Assembly (NCBI RefSeq): GCF_022899355.1
Contig: NZ_JALJCK010000001.1
Coordinates: 248,001 to 312,000 of the forward strand
Direction of reading: 5' to 3'
Source: Shinella yambaruensis
GTDB lineage: Bacteria; Pseudomonadota; Alphaproteobacteria; Rhizobiales; Rhizobiaceae
DNA length: 64,000 nt
The notes beneath the pieces were generated by a model. It saw only the letters and a program-made list of their open reading frames with translations, ran no database searches and was not told the origin of the DNA. Numbering within the stretch: the first letter of the stretch is position 1; every line of letters begins with the position of its first letter. Below are positions 56,951-64,000 of the stretch, one piece after another. The translations under genes were made by a program, and so were the position numbers.

Positions 56951-56968
56951 CGTTGATGCTGCAATGCA
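56930..56968. promoter_or_regulatory. two TGC-N3-GCA sites at the phasin promoter (PhaR-like)
   Basis: TGCAATGCA occurs at 56930-56938 (in the promoter spacer) and 56960-56968 (10 bases upstream of the -35), 30 bases apart. The form TGC-N3-GCA, with CTGC at the second copy, fits the CTGC-N3-GCAG type operator described for PhaR. Assignment is inference. Confidence 0.5.
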
Positions 56969-57086
56969 ATATTCCGCAGGGAAAGCAAGGCCTTGTGCGA
57001 TAGGTATGATCATTGCGGCTGACAAAAGCCTATTTGTCGCAAAATTATAATGAAAAGGGCCCGCAACCGCATTCCCGCGCCTAACG

Positions 57087-57229
57087 GGATCCTCGGGTCG
57101 AGCCCGAGGATGACGGAGGGGATGCAGGTGTCACCAGCCCATCAAGCGGTACCGGAACGCGGCCTCGTTGCCTTCTCTGCCCAACCATTCCTCTTGCTCA
57201 TCCGCGGGCTCGACCCGAAGATCCATGAC
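57087..57229. repeat. inverted pair of REP-like palindromes (pair 4)
   Basis: GGATCCTCGGGTCGAGCCCG and onward at 57087-57116 (nearly identical to the copy at 3611) and a diverged inverse CATCCGCGGGCTCGACCCGA and onward at 57199-57229, 82 bases apart. Confidence 0.78.
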
Positions 57230-57253
57230 CCAGCGACCGAACATGCAACGAAA

Positions 57254-57281
57254 AGGCCCGGCGCCAAGGGCTGCCGGGCCT
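57254..57281 (-). terminator. intrinsic terminator of the DUF3126 gene
   Basis: On the minus strand AGGCCCGGC / GCCGGGCCT nine-pair stem followed by TTTTCGTT, 25 bases after the stop at 57306. Confidence 0.8.
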
Positions 57282-57305
57282 GTATTCCGTGCGATGATCG
57301 GCAGA

Positions 57306-57509
57306 TCACAGGTCGATGTCGAGGATCGCCATGGAGAAGTTGTAGGAGAGCTCCCCGTCTTCGTCGTCGCGGAAGATCACGCCCAGGAACTCGTCGCCGA
57401 GATAGACTTCCGCGGACTCATCCTTGCGCGGACGGGCCTTCACGACGATCTCCTTGTTGAGATTGCGCTTGAAGTAGGCCTCGAGCTTCCTGATTTCTTC
57501 CGGCTTCAC
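57306..57509 (-). CDS. DUF3126 family protein
   Basis: 67-residue cytoplasmic protein of unknown function, found throughout Rhizobiales and some other alphaproteobacteria. It starts MKPEEIRKLEAYFKRNLNKE and continues with a beta-rich part (AEVYLGDEFLGVIFRDDEDG) ending in ILDIDL. The whole domain family is about this long, so the gene is complete. It lies 94 bases downstream of cysE on the same strand and may be co-transcribed; it has its own terminator. Confidence 0.88.
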   Translation of the reverse strand: MKPEEIRKLEAYFKRNLNKEIVVKARPRKDESAEVYLGDEFLGVIFRDDEDGELSYNFSMAILDIDL

Positions 57510-57603
57510 GATCTGTCTCCGTAACGGTTGATTTGCCGCGCTTCTCGCACCTGCTTCGGGTCCTGTAAACCCACGAATTCCGCGAGAAAGCGACTTTTCC
57601 CGC

Positions 57604-58437
57604 TCACAGATCGTAGTCGAACGCCGCCAGAAGCTGGTCCATGGCGCGCGACGGCTCGTTGCAGCCCGCCTCGCCGATGACCTTGGCCGGCACGCCGGCG
57701 ACCGTCGATTTCGGCGGAACCGGCTTGAGCACGACCGAGCCCGCGGCGATGCGCGAGCAATGGCCGATATGGATGTTGCCGAGGATCTTCGCGCCGGCGC
57801 CGATCATCACGCCGTCGCCGATCTTCGGGTGGCGGTCGCCGCCCTCCTTGCCGGTGCCGCCGAGCGTGACGTTGTGGAGGATCGAGACATTGTCGCCGAC
57901 GACCGCCGTCTCGCCGACGACGAGGCCCGTCGCATGGTCGAGGAAGAAGCCCTTGCCGATGCGCGCGGCCGGGTTGATATCCGTCTGGAAGACGCTGGAG
58001 GAGCGGCTCTGCAGGTAGAGCGCGAGGTCGCGCCGGCCCTTGTCGTGCAGCCAGTGCGCCAGGCGGTGGGTCTGGATGGCGTGGAATCCCTTGAAGTAGA
58101 GCACGGCATCGAGGAACCGCAGGCAGGCGGGGTCGCGGTCGTAGACGGCCTGGATGTCGACGCGCAGGATGCCGCCCCATTCCGGCCAGTCTTCCAGCAT
58201 CTCGTCGAAGATCTGGTGCAGGAGGTTGGCCTGCAGGTCCGGATGGTCGAGCCGCTCGCAGACGCGGTGGATCACGCTTTCCTCGAGCGAGCGGTGGTTC
58301 AGCACCGTCGAATAGAGGAAGGCCGCCAGAAGCGGCTCGGCCTGGGCGGCGACGCGCGCTTCCTCGCGCAGGCTGTCCCAGATCGGATCCATGGCCTTGA
58401 GCTTGTCGCCGGCCCTCAGTTCGTTCATCGCGACCAT
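57604..58437 (-). CDS. cysE: serine O-acetyltransferase
   Basis: Acetylates serine for cysteine synthesis and is feedback-inhibited by cysteine. 277 residues: N-terminal helical domain (DPIWDSLREEARVAAQAEPL), then left-handed beta-helix repeats with the active-site FFLDHATGLVVGETAVVGDN, LGGTGKEGGDRHPKIGDGVM and GAKILGNIHIGHCSRIAAGS, and a C-terminal tail ending in FDYDL, which may engage CysK. I choose ATG 58437 because AAGGAG lies 7 bases upstream; the ATG 14 codons earlier lacks this. Confidence 0.96.
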   Translation of the reverse strand: MVAMNELRAGDKLKAMDPIWDSLREEARVAAQAEPLLAAFLYSTVLNHRSLEESVIHRVCERLDHPDLQANLLHQIFDEMLEDWPEWGGILRVDIQAVYDRDPACLRFLDAVLYFKGFHAIQTHRLAHWLHDKGRRDLALYLQSRSSSVFQTDINPAARIGKGFFLDHATGLVVGETAVVGDNVSILHNVTLGGTGKEGGDRHPKIGDGVMIGAGAKILGNIHIGHCSRIAAGSVVLKPVPPKSTVAGVPAKVIGEAGCNEPSRAMDQLLAAFDYDL

Positions 58438-58527
58438 CGCCGCACTCCTTGTCGTCGTTCCCGCCCATATATAGAGCAATTGGCGTCGCTGCGAAATGGC
58501 CGGCCGGCCATTGTCGCGAACGGCGTG

Positions 58528-59313
58528 TCAGCGGCCGTCGATTTCCGCATAGAACTCCAGCACCGCGCGCTTGAAGACCTTGTCGCCGACGGCCAGCATG
58601 TGGTCGCGGCCGGGAATGTCGAGCGCCCTTGCATCCGGCATGAGCTCGGCGAGCGGCTGCGGGCTGCCTGCAATGTCGTCCTTCGTCCCGACGCCGATCA
58701 GCGCGGGCACGTCGATGCGCGCCATGTCCGCCGCCGTCAGCAGGTTGCGCGAGGTCATGATGCAGGCGGCGAGCGCCTGGCGGTCGGATTTCGTCTGGTC
58801 GGCGAAGGCGCGGAACATGCGGCCGCGCTCGTGCGTCACCGCGTCGAGCGAGGGGGCCAGCAGCGCATCGGCGATCGGGTCCCAGTCGCCGACGCCTTCC
58901 ACCATGCCGATGCCGAGCCCGCCGAAGACGACGGAGCGCACGCGGTGCGGATGGGCGAGCGCCATGAAGGCGGTGATGCGCGCGCCCATCGAATAGCCGA
59001 AGACATGGGCTTCGGGGATCGCCAGGTGATCGAGCAGCGCGGCGGCATCCCCGGCCATCAGCGGCGGCGTGTAGAGCGCGGGATCGTGCGGCTTGGCGCT
59101 CCTGCCGTGGCCGCGATTGTCGAGCGCGATGACGCGGTAGCCCGCATCGCCCAGCGTCTTCAGCCAGCCGGGAAACACCCAGTTGACATTGGCGCTGGAG
59201 GCAAAGCCGTGGATCAGCAGCACCGGCGGACCGGACGGATCGCCCGCATCGAAGAAGGCGAGTTCCAGGCCATGGTGGGTGAAACGGGAAAAGGGCGGGG
59301 GATCGAGGTTCAT
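58528..59313 (-). CDS. alpha/beta hydrolase
   Basis: 261 residues, cytoplasmic. Oxyanion-hole motif LLIHGFASSANVNW (about 33-46), DNRGHGRSAKP, nucleophile Ser108 in FGYSMGARIT, acid in the region LIGVGTKDDI, and catalytic His in PGRDHMLAVGD (about 241). The type resembles esterases and C-C hydrolases; substrate unknown. Separated from cysE by 90 bases on the same strand. Confidence 0.92.
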   Translation of the reverse strand: MNLDPPPFSRFTHHGLELAFFDAGDPSGPPVLLIHGFASSANVNWVFPGWLKTLGDAGYRVIALDNRGHGRSAKPHDPALYTPPLMAGDAAALLDHLAIPEAHVFGYSMGARITAFMALAHPHRVRSVVFGGLGIGMVEGVGDWDPIADALLAPSLDAVTHERGRMFRAFADQTKSDRQALAACIMTSRNLLTAADMARIDVPALIGVGTKDDIAGSPQPLAELMPDARALDIPGRDHMLAVGDKVFKRAVLEFYAEIDGR

Positions 59314-59479
59314 CGCAGGCCGTCTTTCATTTGCATGCCCCTGCTCTTACTGCCCTTTGCCCGCGGAGAAAACGGCCGGCATGCGGAAATCTCCCGGGGC
59401 GCGGCGGTTTTGCATCTACACATTTGCCGCGAAGGCGACTATGGTCCGCGCCAGAAAGACGGCATCCCAGGAGCATGAC

Positions 59480-59728
59480 ATGGCTGGCCACAGCATTCCC
59501 CATTTCCAGAACGACGGCGGCCATCGCTCGATCGAGATCGGCGTGAAGGAATTCATGTGCGTCGGCGCGTCGGTCCCCTACGACCATCCGCACGTCTTCC
59601 TCGACATGGGCGACGACAACGAGAAGGTCTGCCCCTACTGCTCGACGCTCTACCGCTACAATCCGGCCCTCAAGGCCAGCCAGACCGACCCGGCCGGCTG
59701 CATCTTCACCAACCAGGTCGCGGCGTAA
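59480..59728 (+). CDS. zinc-finger protein of the NDUFS6 / complex I accessory type
   Basis: 82 residues. The conserved block CVGASVPYDHPHVFLDMGDD and then VCPYCSTLYRYNP gives the Cys-His-Cys-Cys zinc ligand pattern of the NDUFS6 (13-kDa) family, a complex I subunit in mitochondria and alphaproteobacteria. A complex I link is from homology; the nuo genes are not in the window. ATG 59480 follows CCAGGAG. A 22-base gap leads to the FAD monooxygenase gene. Confidence 0.88.
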   Translation: MAGHSIPHFQNDGGHRSIEIGVKEFMCVGASVPYDHPHVFLDMGDDNEKVCPYCSTLYRYNPALKASQTDPAGCIFTNQVAA

Positions 59729-59750
59729 CGGCCGGGCGGCCGGCACCCCG

Positions 59751-60911
59751 ATGCCCTCGGTACGATCCGCAACCATCGTCGGCGCCGGCATTGCCGGCCT
59801 GACGGCGGCCCTCGCGCTTGCCCGCAAGGGCATCGCCTGCCATGTCCTGGAGCAGGCCCCCGCGCTCGAAGAGGTCGGCGCCGGCCTGCAGCTCTCGCCC
59901 AATGCCTCGCGCATCCTCGCCGATCTCGGCCTTCTCGAGGCGCTCGGCGCGCGCTGGAGCGAGCCGGACCATATTCTCCTGTCCTCGGGCCGCACCCTCG
60001 CTCCCCTCGCCTCGGTCCCGGCCGGCGCTTTCGCACGCAAACGCTGGCGCGCGCCCTACGGCGTGCTGCCCCGCGCCGCGCTGCAGGCCGTGCTGCTCGA
60101 GGCCGTCCGCCGGGAGCCGCTCGCCACGCTGACGACCGGCCGGCGGATCGACACCGTCGAGGCCGCTCTTGCCGCCGCGCCCGCCGACCTGGTGATCGCC
60201 GCCGACGGCGTCTGGTCGGCGCTGCGCAAGGACGTGCCCGGCGCCCTGCCCGCACGTTATTCCGGCACGATCGCCTGGCGTTTCCTCGTGCCCTGCGCCA
60301 CCGCCCCGCCCGTCCTTGATCCGCGCGCCGTCACGGCCTTCCTCGGCCCGCGCGCCCATCTCGTTGCCTATCCGCTTGCCGGGGCGCAGGCCTTCAACAT
60401 CGTCGCCCTCCACGCGCACGGACAGACACCGGCGGCCGGCTGGTCCCGCAGCGGCGATGCCGCCGCCCGCAGCCGCCTGCTCGACGCCTTTTCCGGCTGG
60501 CACGCCGATCTCCGCCGCCTGCTCGCCGAGGCGCGCGATCCGCTGATGTGGCCGCTCTTCGAATGCCCCGACGGGGCCTGGACCGATGGGGGAAAGGTCG
60601 TGCTGATCGGCGATGCCGCGCATGCCATGACGCCCTTCGCCGCCCAGGGCGCGGCCATGGCGATCGAGGATGCGGCGCTGCTGGCAAACCGCCTCGCCCG
60701 GGCTTCCGGCACGGGGCCGGCGCTCCGCCGGTTCGAGGCAACCCGCCGCGAACGGGTCGCCAGGGTGCGCAGCCGCGGCGCCTTCAACCGCTTCGCCTAT
60801 CACGCCCGCGGCCCGGTCGCGCTCGGCCGCGATCTCGTGCTGTCGCTGCGCGGCCCCGAAAGCCTCGCCGGCGATCTCGACTGGCTCTACGGCTACCGCA
60901 CGCCGGACTGA
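59751..60911 (+). CDS. FAD-dependent monooxygenase (salicylate hydroxylase-like)
   Basis: Class A flavoprotein monooxygenase, 386 residues. FAD-binding ATIVGAGIAGLTAALALARK (about 7-26), the middle DG motif LVIAADGVWSALRKDV, and the second FAD motif LIGDAAHAMTPFAAQGAAMA. Family members include salicylate hydroxylase and UbiH/UbiL-type ubiquinone hydroxylases. The overall pattern (GVLPRAALQAVLLEAV, RYSGTIAWRFLVP) is closer to salicylate-1-monooxygenase; the substrate is unknown. Downstream of the NDUFS6-like gene and followed immediately by a RIME-like element. Confidence 0.9.
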   Translation: MPSVRSATIVGAGIAGLTAALALARKGIACHVLEQAPALEEVGAGLQLSPNASRILADLGLLEALGARWSEPDHILLSSGRTLAPLASVPAGAFARKRWRAPYGVLPRAALQAVLLEAVRREPLATLTTGRRIDTVEAALAAAPADLVIAADGVWSALRKDVPGALPARYSGTIAWRFLVPCATAPPVLDPRAVTAFLGPRAHLVAYPLAGAQAFNIVALHAHGQTPAAGWSRSGDAAARSRLLDAFSGWHADLRRLLAEARDPLMWPLFECPDGAWTDGGKVVLIGDAAHAMTPFAAQGAAMAIEDAALLANRLARASGTGPALRRFEATRRERVARVRSRGAFNRFAYHARGPVALGRDLVLSLRGPESLAGDLDWLYGYRTPD

Positions 60912-60914
60912 TCA

Positions 60915-61078
60915 GGCCCCTCGTCCCGCTGCCGCGACCTTCTCCCCGCAGGCGGGGAGAAGGCGCAAGAAGCATCGCCTTCCCATATCCAAAAAACCTG
61001 TTGTTTGGGGAAACGGGCTCATCCATCCCCTCTCCCCGCAAGCGGGGAGAAGGTGGCCGGCAGGCCGGATGAGGGGCG
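60915..61078. repeat. RIME-like intergenic mosaic element, copy 3 (inverted)
   Basis: About 164 bases. The right end AGGTGGCCGGCAGGCCGGAT and onward is the reverse complement of the left end of copies 1 and 2; the left end GCCCCTCGTCCCGCTGCCGC differs from both ends of those copies. Internal hairpins CTCCCCGCAGGCGGGGAG and CTCCCCGCAAGCGGGGAG. So this copy is inverted and has a different second arm. Confidence 0.82.
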
Positions 61079-61104
61079 ATCCACCGCCCCCCCATCCGGC
61101 CGCG

Positions 61105-62295
61105 TCAGACCGCTCGCGCGGCCGCGAGCCCGCGCTCGATGTCGGCCTTGATGTCCTTCACGTCCTCGAGGCCGATCTGGAGACGCAGCACCGGGCCTTC
61201 CTCCGGCCCCTTGGCGACGCGCCGGTCGCCGAGGCCCACATGCACGGCAAGGCACTCGAAGCCGCCCCAGGAATAACCGAGGCCGAAAATGCCGAGCGCA
61301 TCGAGGAAGGCATGCGCCTTCGCCTTGTAGCGCTCCGGCGCGCCCCCCTTGAGGACGATGGAGAAGATGCCGCTCGCGCCCTTGAAGTCGCGCTTCCAGA
61401 GCGCGTGGCCGGGAAAGCTCGGCAAGGCCGGATGCAGCACGCGGGACACGTCGTCGACGCCCTCCAGCCAGCGGGCCAGCTCCAGCGCGCTTTCCTGATG
61501 CCGCTCCAGCCGCACCCCCATGGTGCGCAGGCCGCGCAGCACCTGGTAGGCGTCGTCCGGCGAGGCGCAGGTGCCGAGCGTGATCTGCGTCTCGTGCAGC
61601 TGCTCCCAATGGGCGGCATTGGCCGAGACGGTGCCGAACAGCACGTCGGAATGGCCGGCCGGATATTTCGTCGCCGCGTGGATGGAGATGTCGACGCCGA
61701 AATCCAGCGGGCGGAAATAGAGCGGCGTCGCCCAGGTATTGTCCATGCTGACCACGGCGCCGTGCTTGTGGGCGGCGGCGGCGATCGCCGGGATGTCCTG
61801 CATCTCGAAGGTGTTGGAGCCCGGCGCCTCGGTGTGCACCAGCCGAGTGTTCGGCCGGATCAGGGCTTCGATGCCGGCGCCGATCGCCGGATCGTAGTAT
61901 TCGACCGAAACGCCGAGGCGCTTCAGCATCGTGTCGCAGAAATGGCGGGTCGGGTGATAGACCGAATCGACGATGAGCGCATGGTCGCCGGCCGACAGGA
62001 AGGCGAGGAACGGCACCGTGACGGCGGCAAGGCCCGAGGGAACGAGAATCGTGCCGGCAGAGCCTTCCAGCTCGTCGATGGCCGCGCAGAGCGCATCCGT
62101 CGTCGGCGTGCCCCGCGTGCCATAGGTGTATTTCTGGGCGCGCTTTTCCATCGTCGCCGCATTCGGGAAGAGCACGGTCGAGGCATGCACGACGGGCGGA
62201 TTGACGAAACCGTGATAGTCCGCCGGGTCGTTTCCGGCATGGGCAAGGCGGGTGTTCACGCCGGCGCCGGCGAGGATTTCGTCTCTGTTTTTCAT
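61105..62295 (-). CDS. metC: cystathionine beta-lyase
   Basis: PLP enzyme of the Cys/Met metabolism family that cleaves cystathionine to homocysteine in methionine synthesis. 396 residues: YTYGTRGTPTTDALCAAIDE (about 56-75), LVPSGLAAVTVPFLAFLSAG, DNTWATPLYFRPLDFGVDIS and the PLP lysine Lys210 in HAATKYPAGHSD. The DNTWATP and TKYPAGHSD blocks are of the proteobacterial MetC type rather than MetB. ATG 62295. Convergent with the FAD gene, with the RIME element between. Confidence 0.93.
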   Translation of the reverse strand: MKNRDEILAGAGVNTRLAHAGNDPADYHGFVNPPVVHASTVLFPNAATMEKRAQKYTYGTRGTPTTDALCAAIDELEGSAGTILVPSGLAAVTVPFLAFLSAGDHALIVDSVYHPTRHFCDTMLKRLGVSVEYYDPAIGAGIEALIRPNTRLVHTEAPGSNTFEMQDIPAIAAAAHKHGAVVSMDNTWATPLYFRPLDFGVDISIHAATKYPAGHSDVLFGTVSANAAHWEQLHETQITLGTCASPDDAYQVLRGLRTMGVRLERHQESALELARWLEGVDDVSRVLHPALPSFPGHALWKRDFKGASGIFSIVLKGGAPERYKAKAHAFLDALGIFGLGYSWGGFECLAVHVGLGDRRVAKGPEEGPVLRLQIGLEDVKDIKADIERGLAAARAV

Positions 62296-62650
62296 GATCG
62301 ATCCGAAGAAGATGCGAGGGGTTTGTGGCGCCGACTTTTGGACAGGCGGGGCGGCAGGTCAACCCCATGCGGCGACGCGATCCCGGCTCCCAAAGCGCTT
62401 CAAGTGTTAAAGACGCGAATTTTTTGAGCGATTTACTGCACAAATCCCCGATCTTTCGCCCAAAATCCGGTCACGAGCCGACAAATTTAGGTTACCGACC
62501 GGAAAATGGCCGCGCTCACTTGACCCTGTGAAATTTTGAGCATGAGATAAGCAACCTCGCGCCGGGAGGGTGGCGAGTTCCATGGGCGCGCCCGACAAGG
62601 GTGCGGGACCTGCGGACAAAACAAAGACAACAGAAAAAGGTTGTGAAAAA
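62296..62650. other. divergent control region metC / aapJ
   Basis: 355 bases, A/T-richer than its neighbours, with no supported gene. On the plus strand TTGACC (62520-62525) with TGAGAT 17 bases later is a weak aapJ promoter candidate. CAAAGCGCTTCAAG (62391-62404) contains the 8-base palindrome AAGCGCTT near metC. No riboswitch was recognised. Confidence 0.5.
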
Positions 62651-63679
62651 ATGGCAAAAACAATCGTGACGGCGCTCGTCGGCGCTGCCGTACTGGGGCT
62701 TGGCGCAACGGCAGCACAGGCGGACACGCTCTCTGACGTGAAGGCCAAGGGCTTCGTGCAGTGCGGCGTGAACGGCTCGAACCTCGCCGGTTTCGGCGCG
62801 CAGGATTCGTCGGGCAACTGGGCGGGTCTCGACGTCGACCTCTGCAAGGCCGTGGCCGCGGCCGTCTTCGGCGATGCCACCAAGGTGAAATTCACCCCGC
62901 TCTCGGCCAAGGACCGCTTCCCGGCCCTGCAGTCGGGCGAAATCGATCTTCTGGCCCGCAACACCACCTGGAGCGTCAGCCGCGATTCGCAGCTCGGCTT
63001 CGATTTCCGCGCCGTGAACTACTATGACGGCCAGGGCTTCATGGTGAAGAAGGAACTCGGCGTGAAGTCCGCGCTGGAACTGTCCGGCGCCTCCGTCTGC
63101 GTGCAGTCCGGCACGACGACCGAGCTCAACCTGGCCGACTACTTCCGTTCCAACAACATGGACTTCAAGCCGGTCGTCTTCGAAGCGCAGGACGAAGCGG
63201 ACGCCGCCTACAATGCCGGCCGTTGCGACGCCTACACGACCGATGCCTCGGGCCTCTACTCGATCCGCCTGAAGATGGCCAACGCGGACGACCACATGGT
63301 TCTGCCGGAAATCATCTCCAAGGAGCCGCTCGGCCCGGCCGTCCGCCAGAACGATTCGCGCTGGCTCGATATCGTGAGCTGGTCGCACTATGCGATGGTG
63401 GCCGCCGAGGAGTTCGGCATCACCACGGCCAATGTCGAGGAGATGAAGGCATCCGCCAACCCGGATATCAAGCGCTTCCTCGGCGAAGAGGCTGATTCGA
63501 CGATCGGCGCCGACCTCGGCCTGCCGAAGGACTGGGCCGTGCAGATCATCAAGGCCGTCGGCAACTATGGCGAATCCTTCGAGCGCAATGTCGGCGAAGG
63601 CTCTCCGCTCAAGATCGCCCGCGGCCTGAACGGGCTGTGGACGAACGGCGGCCTGCAGTACGCTCCGCCGGTTCGCTGA
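62651..63679 (+). CDS. aapJ: general L-amino acid ABC transporter substrate-binding protein
   Basis: Periplasmic binding protein of the Aap system, a broad-specificity L-amino acid importer in rhizobia that also exchanges amino acids with legume hosts. 342 residues: signal peptide to Ala24 (GATAAQA), then TLSDVKAKGFVQCGVNGSNL, SGNWAGLDVDLCKAVAAAVF and SAKDRFPALQSGEIDLLARN, the pattern of the AapJ/BztA branch of SBP family 3 proteins. ATG 62651 gives the standard start; the longer frame from 62570 lacks a signal sequence. Followed by aapQ after 98 bases. Confidence 0.95.
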   Translation: MAKTIVTALVGAAVLGLGATAAQADTLSDVKAKGFVQCGVNGSNLAGFGAQDSSGNWAGLDVDLCKAVAAAVFGDATKVKFTPLSAKDRFPALQSGEIDLLARNTTWSVSRDSQLGFDFRAVNYYDGQGFMVKKELGVKSALELSGASVCVQSGTTTELNLADYFRSNNMDFKPVVFEAQDEADAAYNAGRCDAYTTDASGLYSIRLKMANADDHMVLPEIISKEPLGPAVRQNDSRWLDIVSWSHYAMVAAEEFGITTANVEEMKASANPDIKRFLGEEADSTIGADLGLPKDWAVQIIKAVGNYGESFERNVGEGSPLKIARGLNGLWTNGGLQYAPPVR

Positions 63680-63777
63680 TCGGCCGGTCGCGCGATCCTT
63701 CCGGGAGGGCGGATAACCGCCCTCCCCTTTGAACAAACGCCCGGAAAACAGGGCGGAACCAACGTCAGGGGAAATGC

Positions 63778-64000
63778 ATGGCTCTTGCGGATGCCCGAAC
63801 AGGGTCCGGCGAACCGCCGAAGGTATCTCTTCTCTACAATCCGGCACTGAGAAGCATCGTCTATCAGGTCGTGACGCTCGTCGTGATCGTCGCGGCCATC
63901 TGGTATGCGTGGAACAACGTCGTCCAGAATCTCGCGCGCGCCAACATGACGGCCGGCTTCGGCTTTCTGAACAGCCGCGCCGGCTTCGACCTCGCGCAGA
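63778..64000 (+). CDS. aapQ: general L-amino acid ABC transporter permease (N-terminal part)
   Basis: 74 codons are visible before the window ends. The N-terminus ALADARTGSGEPPKVSLLYN leads into a first transmembrane segment (IVYQVVTLVVIVAAIWYAWN, about 27-46) and the amphipathic stretch VVQNLARANMTAGFGFLNSR with AGFDLAQ, a signature of AapQ/BztB permeases. CAGGGGAAATGC precedes the ATG. aapM and aapP presumably follow beyond the window. Confidence 0.93.
   Translation, partial: MALADARTGSGEPPKVSLLYNPALRSIVYQVVTLVVIVAAIWYAWNNVVQNLARANMTAGFGFLNSRAGFDLAQ

Larger units (their letters stand above)
56888..57305. other. intergenic region: phasin promoter, REP-like pair, DUF3126 terminator
   Basis: 418 bases with no supported gene. 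From left: promoter and putative PhaR sites (56922-56968), AT-rich stretch to 57060, REP-like pair (57087-57229), hairpin at 57254-57281. Confidence 0.7.

Noticed and set aside
62296-62420. Possible SAM-II (metA-type) riboswitch before metC
   Set aside because: The leader has TTTAACACTTGAAGCGC on the metC strand, loosely like a SAM-II fragment, but the conserved second pseudoknot strand (AAGTxGCTAAA-type) is absent. A covariance-model search would settle it.

Overview
The window is about 64 kb of GC-rich (mid-60s percent by eye) alphaproteobacterial chromosome. The gene set and order fit the Rhizobiaceae (Rhizobium, Ensifer/Sinorhizobium, Shinella or a close relative): glnB-glnA beside a bifunctional NAD(P)HX repair gene, trpD-trpC-moaC-moeA-lexA, the block rpsB-tsf-pyrH-frr-uppS-cdsA-rseP-bamA-lpxD-fabZ-lpxA-lpxI-lpxB, phasin-clpS-clpA, the aap amino-acid transporter, IalB and EipB envelope proteins, and RIME-type intergenic repeats. 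The genus cannot be fixed from the sequence alone. Nearly all of the window is core genome. I found no tRNA, rRNA, CRISPR array, insertion sequence, phage or integrated element, and no broken gene apart from those cut by the window edges.

Layout. 1-3.6 kb: NAD(P)HX repair and nitrogen assimilation (glnB, glnA) behind a sigma-54 type control region. 3.7-10.7 kb: envelope and transport genes (TAXI binding protein, a coiled-coil membrane protein, hspQ, IalB, a YejA-like binding protein, a DsbA-family thiol protein, a GST). 10.8-16.8 kb: genome maintenance (mfd, recG) with sdhE. 16.9-23.8 kb: a small secreted protein, a DUF502 membrane protein, a GNAT enzyme, the amino-sugar genes glmS and glmU, and a Na/Pi cotransporter. 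24-30.4 kb: ppiD, trpD, trpC, moaC, moeA and lexA. 30.3-47.7 kb: comEC, gltA, then a long minus-strand block running from ribosomal protein S2 and EF-Ts through UMP kinase, ribosome recycling and isoprenoid/phospholipid synthesis to BamA and lipid A. 48-53 kb: EipB, a RidA/GDPD/FemAB-like/HIT operon and an AzlCD exporter. 53.4-59.3 kb: clpA, clpS, phasin, DUF3126, cysE and an alpha/beta hydrolase. 59.5-64 kb: a NDUFS6-like zinc protein, an FAD monooxygenase, a cystathionine beta-lyase, and the start of the aap operon, cut by the right edge.

How the genes work together. The largest functional unit builds the cell envelope. UppS supplies the lipid carrier, CdsA the phospholipid precursor, FabZ and LpxD/A/I/B the acyl chains and lipid A, and BamA, RseP and PpiD the assembly and quality control of outer-membrane proteins. 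GlmS and GlmU feed UDP-GlcNAc to LpxA and to peptidoglycan. Many neighbours overlap by 1, 4 or 8 nt, indicating translational coupling (sdhE/mfd, glmS/GNAT, uppS/cdsA, lpxD/fabZ, lpxI/lpxB, azlC/azlD, moaC/moeA, ridA/gdpd).

The most informative non-coding features are a double sigma-54 promoter with an NtrC-like palindrome before glnB, a LexA box placed inside the lexA promoter, two PhaR-like sites at the phasin promoter, a heat-shock-like promoter before hspQ, three RIME-like elements, and four inverted pairs of a REP-like palindrome. I did not find a convincing new multi-gene system; the open questions are a few uncharacterised proteins and these intergenic structures.
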